Shown: one piece after another, positions 1-6,049 of the stretch
Layout of the letters: each line of letters opens with the position of its first letter
Position numbering within the stretch: the stretch's first letter is position 1
Source of the DNA: Candidatus Poseidonia alphae
GTDB taxonomy: Archaea > Thermoplasmatota > Poseidoniia > Poseidoniales > Poseidoniaceae
NCBI GenBank assembly: GCA_002505405.1
Contig: DAVD01000002.1
Span: forward strand, 12,566-19,694
Direction: 5' to 3'
Length of the DNA stretch: 7,129 nt
The notes under the pieces: model-generated
What the model was told of the DNA's origin: nothing
Database searches by the model: none
What the model saw: the letters and a program-made list of their open reading frames with translations, nothing else
Made by a program: the position numbers and the translations under genes

Positions 1-512
1 GCAGCGAAGAGTTCAACCACCACATCTCCACTTCCCGCACTGCCGTCGTTGTTGGTCCATGTGAACGAGAGCGTGGCTTCAGTTGGTAGGCCTTCTTGGG
101 ATGTGCTGGAGGCGACGTTAATGCCCGCTAGAAGCAACAACCCGGCAATGAAAATCGCTGCAATGCCCGCCGGAGTCGGCGTACCGTCGTTGAGGAGACG
201 GGGGATGGTTGTCTCACGAAATCCCTTCTCTTGCATCTCATTGAGTAAATCGTTGTAGGTGCTGTCTGCTTTTTTGTCGCGTGGTGCTTTTTTTACTGCC
301 TCCCGCAACAGTGTGGCGGCCTTACGGTATTCGGAGCGGCTGTTGCGTGCTTTGGCGTTTAACCAGGTGGCATGGCCGGCGAGACGAAGGGTGGTAGGTT
401 CGTTACCATCGGCGTCCAATTCCCTTAGAATCTTGAGCGCAGCCTCTCCTTTTCCCTTTAGAATTGCTTTCTCGGCTTTCTGCCATGCAGTCGTTAGTGC
501 TTCGTCCGCCAT
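1..512 (-). CDS. Membrane-anchored protein, probable cyclophilin-type peptidyl-prolyl cis-trans isomerase (N-terminal part, cut by left edge)
   Basis: The reverse strand reads open from ATG 512 to the left edge: 170 complete codons, no stop. Residues 1-98 are charged and helical with a TPR-like pattern (ALKILREL, YRKAATLLREAVKKAPRDKKA), without signal peptide. Residues about 114-133 (AGIAAIFIAGLLLLAGINV) form one membrane helix. Arginines before it and acidic residues after it suggest the N-terminus is inside and the C-terminus outside. The last visible residues, LSFTWTNNDG then GDVVVELFA, resemble the first beta strands of a cyclophilin domain (GxIVIELF in the family), so the enzyme would act on proteins outside the membrane. 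The diagnostic cyclophilin motifs lie beyond the edge. A CARDB-like beta domain would also fit the visible strands. In-frame ATGs at 545 and 569 are possible, but 512 gives the natural MADEAL start. The coding frame is certain; the enzyme name is moderate. Confidence 0.6.
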   Translation of the reverse strand, partial: MADEALTTAWQKAEKAILKGKGEAALKILRELDADGNEPTTLRLAGHATWLNAKARNSRSEYRKAATLLREAVKKAPRDKKADSTYNDLLNEMQEKGFRETTIPRLLNDGTPTPAGIAAIFIAGLLLLAGINVASSTSQEGLPTEATLSFTWTNNDGSAGSGDVVVELFA

Positions 513-572
513 GGCTCCTGCGAAGGGCCTTCCTGTTTTGAGCATCACCCTCAAGGAGTAAATGTTCATGCC

Positions 573-582
573 CCAATATTGG
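573..582. promoter_or_regulatory. Perfect palindrome CCAATATTGG in the divergent spacer
   Basis: This 10-bp perfect inverted repeat lies in the 174-bp spacer between the divergent starts at 512 (minus) and 687 (plus). It is 60 nt from the left start and 104 nt from korA. It is the most symmetric element in a spacer that shows no clear archaeal TATA box. It could be an operator, part of a promoter, or chance; nothing else in the sequence decides this. Confidence 0.25.
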
Positions 583-671
583 ATTTAGCGGAATGAGAAG
601 GCAACATGTTGAAAGAGTGCGTGACAGCCCGGAGCAACCAAGAGGGACGGGTCTCCGACTCCATACCTCAC

Positions 672-677
672 AGGGGA
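672..677 (+). promoter_or_regulatory. Ribosome binding site of korA (AGGGGA)
   Basis: AGGGGA ends 9 nt before ATG 687. It supports that start over the in-frame ATG at 606, whose 27 extra residues (rich in Arg, Ser, Thr) do not resemble the family. From 687 the protein starts MDKIINDFTINIATANGTG, which matches the usual N-terminus of the gamma domain. Confidence 0.5.
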
Positions 678-686
678 AGAACAACC

Positions 687-2477
687 ATGGACAAAATCAT
701 CAACGATTTCACCATCAACATCGCCACAGCAAACGGGACAGGTTCCCAGTCTGCGAACCTCATTTTACTCCAGTCCCTCTTCGACATGGGGGTCCCAGTG
801 AGCGGAAAAAATCTGTTTCCATCAAACATCTCGGGTCTTCCGACCTGGTACATTGTCCGATTATCGGACTTGGGGTATCAAGCACCTGGTGACCGCACCC
901 ACATCCAAATTCTCGTCAATCCCGCAACTTGGGATGAAGACCTTGCATCAGCCGAACCTGGAACCGTTATCATTTGGAACAGCGATACCAAAAAGAAAAC
1001 CGTGGAGCGGGAAGACATTATTTCGTATCCCGTACCGATGAGTTCACTGGCGCGAAAGATCAATCCAAAGATTGCAAAGCTCGTAACCAACATCATCTAT
1101 GTCGGTGTTTTGGCCGAACTTTTGGGCATTGACCAAACCTGTTTGGAATCCGCAGTCGCACGCCAATTTAAAGGGAAAGAAAGTGCCATTGAACTCAACA
1201 TTACAGCGCTGGGCCTTGGACGGGATTACTGCAAAGAGAACCTCACCAAGACCGACCCTTACACCACTGAATCCCGCGAAGTTGACCGCCCTCAATTTTT
1301 CATTGAAGGAAACGAAGCAGCAGCTCTTGGGGCCCATTACGGAGGAGTCCAACTCCTTGCCTGGTATCCGATCACACCATCATCTTCTATGGCTGAAAGC
1401 ATCATTGCTTACATCCCACGTCTTCGTTCGAACGACGAAGGCGAAGCAACCTGTGCAGTCATTCAAGCAGAAGATGAACTCGCCGCAGCCGGTATGGTTC
1501 TTGGCGCTGGCTGGGCCGGCGGACGAGGAATGACTGCCACATCAGGTCCAGGTATTTCGCTCATGCAGGAATTCATTGGATTGGCTTACTTTGCTGAAGT
1601 TCCATCTGTCTTCTGGGATGTTACTCGTGTTGGCCCGTCAACGGGACTGCCTACCCGCACTCAACAATCCGACATTGCTATGCTTTACGAAGGAAGCCAC
1701 GGAGACACACAACACATTGTCCTCATCCCTGGAACGGTTGAGGAGTGCTTTGAGTACGGCTGGCGTGCATTCGATTACTCGGAGCGATTCCAGACCCCGG
1801 TCTTTGGTATGAGCGACCTTGACCTTGGGATGAACCGTTGGGCATGCGAAGGATTCACCTACCCAGATATCCCAATGGACCGAGGCAAAGTTGTACGTGA
1901 GCGAGAGGCCTTCGAATCCTTTGAAACCTTTGGGCGATACCTCGATGTTGATGGAGACGGTATTCCTTACCGAACTTTACCTGGCTCAGGGATGGCACCG
2001 ATTCTCTATCGAGGAACCGGACACAATCCCATGGGCGTATATTCCGAAAAGCCAGAAGATTATTTCAATCTCATGGCTCGCCTCAAAATGAAAATCGAAA
2101 GCGCCCGTGACGAATTACCCGCTCCACTGTTGCGTGAAGAAGAAGAATGCGAAGTGGGTATCGTATTCCTTGGGAGCATGGAAAACTCCATCCAAGAAAT
2201 TGACGACATCCTTGAACAGACCGGAATGAAGGTCAGCCAATGCCGTATCAGAGCCCTTCCGCTTCACTCCGAAGTTGAGAACTTTATTAGCCGACATGAG
2301 ACCGTTATTGTTTTGGAAATCAACCGAGACGGTCAACTCTACGGTATTCTTCGCCGAGAGCTCCCTAACGATTTGGTCACGAAGGTTCATTCGGTTGCCT
2401 ACAGCGACGGAATGCCACCAAGAGCCAGAATCTACGCGGAACTCATCCAAGAGAAACTCAAGGAGGTTTCACAATGA
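687..2477 (+). CDS. korA: 2-oxoacid:ferredoxin oxidoreductase, fused gamma-alpha subunit
   Basis: This 596-residue subunit pairs with KorB in the cytoplasm to convert a 2-oxoacid plus CoA to acyl-CoA, CO2 and reduced ferredoxin. The N-terminal gamma domain (about 1-170) carries IATANGTGSQSAN and FPSNISGLPTWY followed by GYQAPGD. The alpha domain follows: GNEAAALGA near 208, YPITPSSSMAE from 227, TSGPGIS from 285, and the signature RVGPSTGLPT near 314-323 followed by QQSDI. The C-terminal third (from about 420: DGIPYRTLPG, GHNPMG, then GIVFLGS) matches the alpha C-terminal domains. Gamma-alpha fusion and the absence of a ferredoxin-like cysteine domain are typical of the two-subunit enzymes of aerobes, usually called 2-oxoglutarate:ferredoxin oxidoreductase. 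Substrate preference (2-oxoglutarate, pyruvate or broad) cannot be read with certainty. The last codons overlap korB by ATGA. The frame is intact. Confidence 0.95.
   Translation: MDKIINDFTINIATANGTGSQSANLILLQSLFDMGVPVSGKNLFPSNISGLPTWYIVRLSDLGYQAPGDRTHIQILVNPATWDEDLASAEPGTVIIWNSDTKKKTVEREDIISYPVPMSSLARKINPKIAKLVTNIIYVGVLAELLGIDQTCLESAVARQFKGKESAIELNITALGLGRDYCKENLTKTDPYTTESREVDRPQFFIEGNEAAALGAHYGGVQLLAWYPITPSSSMAESIIAYIPRLRSNDEGEATCAVIQAEDELAAAGMVLGAGWAGGRGMTATSGPGISLMQEFIGLAYFAEVPSVFWDVTRVGPSTGLPTRTQQSDIAMLYEGSHGDTQHIVLIPGTVEECFEYGWRAFDYSERFQTPVFGMSDLDLGMNRWACEGFTYPDIPMDRGKVVREREAFESFETFGRYLDVDGDGIPYRTLPGSGMAPILYRGTGHNPMGVYSEKPEDYFNLMARLKMKIESARDELPAPLLREEEECEVGIVFLGSMENSIQEIDDILEQTGMKVSQCRIRALPLHSEVENFISRHETVIVLEINRDGQLYGILRRELPNDLVTKVHSVAYSDGMPPRARIYAELIQEKLKEVSQ
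2461..2467 (+). promoter_or_regulatory. Strong Shine-Dalgarno site of korB (AGGAGGT)
   Basis: A full AGGAGGT lies inside the last codons of korA, 6 nt before ATG 2474. With the ATGA stop-start overlap at 2474-2477 it indicates translational coupling of the two subunits and fixes the korB start. Confidence 0.85.
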
Positions 2478-3520
2478 GCGACAAACCAGCACGAGCGGTC
2501 AAATTGAACGTTCTTAATGAGCCAAAAGACAGTTACACCGGCGGACCATCTTCGCTGTGCCCTGGTTGTGGCCACGACCAAATTTCAAGCGTCATCATCA
2601 CCGCAGCGTGGGAAAATGGGATTCAGCCTCATCGCATCGCTAAGATGTCAGGTATCGGCTGCTCATCCAAAACACCAGCATACTATCTTGGACAGTCGCA
2701 CGGGTTCAACACCGTCCACGGACGAATGCCCTCCGTGACAACTGGAGCATACGCTATCAACAAGGATCTCCTTTACCTCGGTGTTTCGGGAGACGGGGAT
2801 TCAGCGTCCATTGGTATTGGTCAACTGATTCACGCCATTCGCCGGAACATGGACATGGTCTACATCGTCGAGAACAACGGTGTTTACGGACTGACCAAGG
2901 GTCAGTATTCTGCAACCGCAGATGTCGGTTCCAAAAAGAAGAAAGGAACGGTGAACGAAACCCAACCGATTGATCTGTGCGCTCTCGCCATCAATTTGGG
3001 ATGCACCTTTGTAGCACGTTCGTTTTCGGGTTCTAAGAAGCAACTCGGGTCTCTGATTAAAGCCGCAATGTCCCACAAAGGCTTCGCTCTTATCGACGTC
3101 ATTTCACCTTGCGTGACCTTCAACAACAACGACGAATCCATGCGTTCATACGGTTACGTCAAAGAAAACGAAATCACCTTGCACATGGCCGATTACATTC
3201 CTCACTTCAACCCCGTTGAAGAGGTAGATGTCCCAGAAGGTCACTTCCGTGATATTACACTGCATGATGGGTCCACCATTCGACTTGAGACCATATCCGA
3301 ACAGCATGACCCGTCAAGTCCAATGGCTGCCCTCACCGCCCTCCATGATGCTGAAGTCAACGCTAAGCACGTTACTGGCCTTCTCTACTTCGATGCAAGC
3401 AAACCATCGCTCGCTGAAGACTTAGGATTGGTGGACATGCCGCTGTTGGACGTTCCAGACGAATCCCTGCGGCCCTCTCAAGCATCTTTGGATGCTCTTA
3501 ATGCTGAATTTTTAGCGTGA
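2474..3520 (+). CDS. korB: 2-oxoacid:ferredoxin oxidoreductase, beta subunit
   Basis: This 348-residue partner of KorA carries thiamine diphosphate and the single [4Fe-4S] cluster. Visible motifs in order: CPGCGH with Cys29 and Cys32; GIGCSSK with Cys63; the diphosphate/Mg motif GDGDS at 106-110; HAIRRNMDM; ENNGVYGLTKGQ with Asn134-Asn135; SATADVGSKKKKGTVN; SPCVTFNN with Cys213. These four cysteines are the expected cluster ligands. The C-terminal tail (about 255-348: DITLHDGSTIRLE, DPSSPMAAL, VTGLLYFD, then PLLDVP and LRPSQASLDALN) is the extension found in two-subunit KorB proteins of aerobic bacteria and haloarchaea, and is absent from the shorter beta subunits of anaerobic four-subunit enzymes. 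The start is fixed by AGGAGGT and the overlap with korA. No frameshift is visible. Confidence 0.95.
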   Translation: MSDKPARAVKLNVLNEPKDSYTGGPSSLCPGCGHDQISSVIITAAWENGIQPHRIAKMSGIGCSSKTPAYYLGQSHGFNTVHGRMPSVTTGAYAINKDLLYLGVSGDGDSASIGIGQLIHAIRRNMDMVYIVENNGVYGLTKGQYSATADVGSKKKKGTVNETQPIDLCALAINLGCTFVARSFSGSKKQLGSLIKAAMSHKGFALIDVISPCVTFNNNDESMRSYGYVKENEITLHMADYIPHFNPVEEVDVPEGHFRDITLHDGSTIRLETISEQHDPSSPMAALTALHDAEVNAKHVTGLLYFDASKPSLAEDLGLVDMPLLDVPDESLRPSQASLDALNAEFLA

Positions 3521-3543
3521 GTATCCCACCGCATCTCCCATAT

Positions 3544-3554
3544 AGGAGTAGGAG
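3544..3554 (+). promoter_or_regulatory. Duplicated GGAGT ribosome-binding-like element
   Basis: AGGAGTAGGAG contains two tandem AGGAG copies, the nearer ending 12 nt before ATG 3567. That spacing is long for a ribosome binding site. It sits in the 46-nt gap after korB, so the third gene may be read from the korAB transcript. I see no terminator-like T run in the gap. Confidence 0.4.
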
Positions 3555-3566
3555 TGTGTTCAATCA

Positions 3567-4460
3567 ATGGTTGAACCAATCACAATAGGGACTGGAATCG
3601 TTCTCGGCTCTGGTGGAATGCTCTATGGCTTTCGCGCTTGGAAACGACGAAATGAGCGGCTCCGAGCCATGGCCCTGGTTGAAAAGTACAGCACTTCAAC
3701 CCGCCTTCGCAATGTCACAGGTGGAGGCATGCGTTTGGTGGTTAACCTGCCTCAAATTGCGCAGATGCCTCTGCACGAACAAGATTCCTGGAGGGTTCGC
3801 GATAACCAACGAGATCAAAATCACATGGAGCTTGGTTTGATTCAACCGGATGTTCCCGAGCCGGCCCCTGATGCAGACGAGGAGCAGGGACGCGTCAATG
3901 AAATCGAACAACGAAACGAGTGGATTCAGGCGCATGCCTCTCCTCTTGTAGAACATGCTGCTTTGGTCTCAGAAGAGCACATTGGGAGCGGTATTGTAGC
4001 AGTTGAAGACCATGAAGAACACGAGGTTGACATCGATGAACGCCTTGAACGGGAAGGTGGCGAATCCGGTGTGGTTCAGATTTCACTTGCTTGGGACGAT
4101 TACAATGACCTTGACCTTCACGTGTTTACTCCCTCTGGAGAACGAATCTATTTCAACAACAAAATCAGTGATTGTGAGGGCATACTCGACGTTGACATGA
4201 ACGTCCGCCCGGTTTCAAACACACCGGTTGAAAATGTGGTATGGAAAGATATTGCACCGCTTGGCACCTACAAGATTGGGGTCCATTTCTACAAACACCA
4301 CCGCAAGCGGAGGACGAAGAAAAAGTGTAAATTCCGGTTAAGGGTCATCACGCACGGAAAAACCAAAGAATATGTTGGTAGTATGAAATACGGTCAAGCC
4401 ATGCAGATGGTTACTTCATTCACCCTTTCTGAGTTAACCAAAGAAAGCTCAGGGTTCTGA
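3567..4460 (+). CDS. Membrane-anchored protein with C-terminal DUF2135/YfaP-like domain, unknown function
   Basis: The 297-residue product has three parts. Residues 4-22 (ITIGTGIVLGSGGMLYGF) are a short, glycine-rich hydrophobic segment followed by RAWKRRNERLR, which looks like a membrane anchor with a basic stop. Residues about 60-165 are a polar, strongly acidic linker (DADEEQ, EDHEEHEVDIDERLEREGG). Residues about 168-288 form a beta-rich domain starting VVQISLAWDDYNDLDLHVFTPSGE, with YFNNK, GILDVDMNV, VENVVW and GTYKIGVHFYKHH. The W-DLDLHV-PSG and LDVD patterns are typical of DUF2135/YfaP-like domains, whose role is unknown. A basic loop (HHRKRRTKKK, 244-253) interrupts the last strands. 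Basic residues after the anchor suggest the bulk of the protein is cytoplasmic, but topology is uncertain. It follows korB by 46 nt, and its 3' end overlaps the opposing kinase gene by 12 bp. Confidence 0.7.
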   Translation: MVEPITIGTGIVLGSGGMLYGFRAWKRRNERLRAMALVEKYSTSTRLRNVTGGGMRLVVNLPQIAQMPLHEQDSWRVRDNQRDQNHMELGLIQPDVPEPAPDADEEQGRVNEIEQRNEWIQAHASPLVEHAALVSEEHIGSGIVAVEDHEEHEVDIDERLEREGGESGVVQISLAWDDYNDLDLHVFTPSGERIYFNNKISDCEGILDVDMNVRPVSNTPVENVVWKDIAPLGTYKIGVHFYKHHRKRRTKKKCKFRLRVITHGKTKEYVGSMKYGQAMQMVTSFTLSELTKESSGF

Positions 4461-5207
4461 AGATTCCGTTGAACAAAATGCAGCCCCTAAGGCTCCAGCG
4501 GTATCGGTGTGAATTGCAGGTTGAAGAAGACAAGGTGCCCTGATGAGGGACTTTAATTCATCCCAATGCTCCATAATTCCACCGTAAAGAACGATACGGT
4601 TTGGTGTCAGTTGTTCGCACAAGTGGTCGAGCACCTCTTGAAACCGTTCAGCCCACTCAATTAACGTGAGGTCAAAGACCCTTCTTGCACGCCCTGAAAC
4701 ATGGTCTTCCAGCGTACCTTCCCGAGTCGGATGAGGGCTCAATCCATACTCTAGATTCGGGATGAGTGTCCCATTTTCATGAACCGTCGTTCCCAAACCC
4801 GTGCCTATGGTCAAGGTGAGCAATGTGCCGTTCTCGCCGTGACCTGCTCCGAATTGAACTTCTGCTATGGCGACAGCATCGGCGTCATTAACGAGTGTAA
4901 CCGGACCGCCACAACATTGCTCAAGGGTTTGGACAACCGCTGCATCAAGCCATTCTCTACCAATATTTGGGGCGCTGAGGAGGTCGCGACCTTCGACAAC
5001 ACCGGGAAAACCAAGACCGATCGGTCCGTTCCACTGCAAGGTATCCAGCACTGAGCATATGGCGGGGATGACGGCATCGGGATGGCGAGAGTCACCATGG
5101 TTCATCTGAATGAAATCTCCGATGCTCATCCCGCTTACTGAATCAAAAATACCCACTCGAAATCCGCTTCCACCGAGGTCAATCCCCAGCATTTCACGGT
5201 TGTCCAT
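4449..5207 (-). CDS. ppgK: ROK-family sugar kinase, polyphosphate-glucokinase-like
   Basis: The 252-residue protein follows the polyphosphate/ATP glucokinase pattern along its length: phosphate-1 loop GIDLGGSGFR (8-17), WNGPIGLGFPGVV (59-71), SAPNIGREWL (78-87), VNDADAVAIAE with candidate catalytic Asp108, FGAG, TIGTGLGT (133-140), NGTLIPNLEYG (145-155), a YGG turn (208-210) and TAGALGAA (236-243). The ROK zinc motif CxCGxxGC is absent, as in polyphosphate glucokinases. The expected product is a hexose 6-phosphate, glucose being the family's usual substrate. One departure: family members read E-(F/L)-G-H after PN, with Glu and His contacting sugar, but here it reads EYGLSPHP, so His is replaced by Leu. 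Phosphoryl donor and substrate are therefore open. The gene lies 4 nt downstream of the HAD phosphatase gene, so the two are almost surely co-transcribed. ATG 5207 is the natural start, directly before the phosphate loop. Confidence 0.8.
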   Translation of the reverse strand: MDNREMLGIDLGGSGFRVGIFDSVSGMSIGDFIQMNHGDSRHPDAVIPAICSVLDTLQWNGPIGLGFPGVVEGRDLLSAPNIGREWLDAAVVQTLEQCCGGPVTLVNDADAVAIAEVQFGAGHGENGTLLTLTIGTGLGTTVHENGTLIPNLEYGLSPHPTREGTLEDHVSGRARRVFDLTLIEWAERFQEVLDHLCEQLTPNRIVLYGGIMEHWDELKSLIRAPCLLQPAIHTDTAGALGAAFCSTESSEP

Positions 5208-5211
5208 GACA

Positions 5212-5943
5212 TCAACTCAATGCGATTTTCGCTTCAATGATGGCATCGACAAGCGGTCCGAAGGTCTCGCCATGAAGGAGGGGTGAAATCACATCGGCAG
5301 CGTCCTTGACAACGTCAAAAGCTCCCCCGACTGCTACCGACCAATGACAGAATTCAAACATTGAGAGGTCGTTGGGAGCATCGCCAACACACAGCATCTG
5401 TTCCTTGTCCCAATTGACCTTCCGGCACATTTCATCCAAGCCTTGGCCTTTGCTCACCACCGGATCCATCAGATGGATTGCGAATCCAGTGCGAACGACC
5501 GATAGATGAGACCATTCACTGTTCTGAATCGCCATCTCGATCTTCTCGAGGTTTTCGTAGGGGAAAAGACACCATTCACTTTCCCTCCATTTGTTTGATT
5601 CGATGCCTTCTGGGTCGAGGCCGTCAATCTGCGTTGCCAACCATAGTGCTGCATCATGAGCTTCTTCACCCGATGCACGAACCGATGGCTCATCCCATTT
5701 GGAATGCCAAATCACTCCACCGTTTTCACAACAAATCGGTCCACTGAGTCCTAAAAACCTCCAGAGGCCGTATGCGACAGGACGAACATTTCCTGTCGAC
5801 AAGACAACAGGGATTCCGTTCTCTTCCAATCGACGCAAAGCATTGATTGCAACCGTTGACAATTGTTTGTTTTCATCGGTAAGCGTACCGTCGATATCAA
5901 CAGCCACAACACGGGGGTACCAGCCGTCGGGTAACCATTGCAT
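5212..5943 (-). CDS. Archaeal-type phosphoglycolate phosphatase (HAD superfamily, type IIB cap)
   Basis: This cytoplasmic Mg-dependent phosphatase is 243 residues from ATG 5943. HAD motif I is DIDGT with nucleophile Asp16 and acid/base Asp18. Motif II is STGNVRP (49-55). ENGG (73-76) precedes the cap. In the cap, NKWRES (117-122) and FAIHLMD (154-160) match the archaeal family typified by Thermoplasma TA0175. Motif III Lys165 is in SKGQGL, and motif IV is GDAPND (187-192). Archaeal members hydrolyse 2-phosphoglycolate, but related IIB enzymes act on sugar phosphates, so the substrate is inferred. The frame stays open upstream, with ATGs at 6018 and 6030 adding 25 or 29 residues. I prefer 5943 because it puts the nucleophile at the usual distance from the N-terminus, but a leaderless start at 6018 fits the AT-rich box at 6040-6049. 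It is first of a two-gene unit with the kinase. Confidence 0.85.
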   Translation of the reverse strand: MQWLPDGWYPRVVAVDIDGTLTDENKQLSTVAINALRRLEENGIPVVLSTGNVRPVAYGLWRFLGLSGPICCENGGVIWHSKWDEPSVRASGEEAHDAALWLATQIDGLDPEGIESNKWRESEWCLFPYENLEKIEMAIQNSEWSHLSVVRTGFAIHLMDPVVSKGQGLDEMCRKVNWDKEQMLCVGDAPNDLSMFEFCHWSVAVGGAFDVVKDAADVISPLLHGETFGPLVDAIIEAKIALS

Positions 5944-6039
5944 GAATGAGGCGAAGGAATCCAGTGGAAAGAAGATTCGCCCTAAAATGGATGGTTTGGT
6001 TGGGGTCAATGGGAGCATTGATGAATGCAAAGCGGTTGG

Positions 6040-6049
6040 TATTTTTTAT
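6040..6049. promoter_or_regulatory. AT-rich element TATTTTTTAT, candidate archaeal TATA box
   Basis: This is the only strongly AT-rich stretch between the divergent HAD and ATPase genes, and it reads as a TATA-like box on both strands. Read leftward, its centre lies about 26-27 nt before ATG 6018, the distance expected for a leaderless archaeal transcript. Read rightward, it would start transcription near 6070, just before the in-frame ATG at 6078 of the ATPase. It overlaps the ATG at 6048, so that start could not serve a transcript made from this box. This is inference from spacing only. Confidence 0.35.

Noticed and set aside
522..532. Inverted repeat GAAGG-G-CCTTC just before the left gene's start
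   Set aside because: The arms are only 5 bp and it overlaps the possible N-terminal extension of that gene, so it is well within chance.
49..561. Two plus-strand open frames (49-258 and 259-561)
   Set aside because: They lie opposite a continuous minus-strand frame with a membrane helix and family-like domains. The plus-strand peptides have no recognisable motif and are rich in Ser, Arg and Ala.
606..686. Longer korA start at ATG 606 (27 extra residues)
   Set aside because: The extra residues do not resemble the gamma-domain N-terminus, and ATG 687 has an AGGGGA site at a good distance and a family-like beginning.
1044..1352. Minus-strand open frame inside korA
   Set aside because: It is antisense to the conserved gamma-alpha linker of KorA, has no motif and no plausible ribosome binding site.
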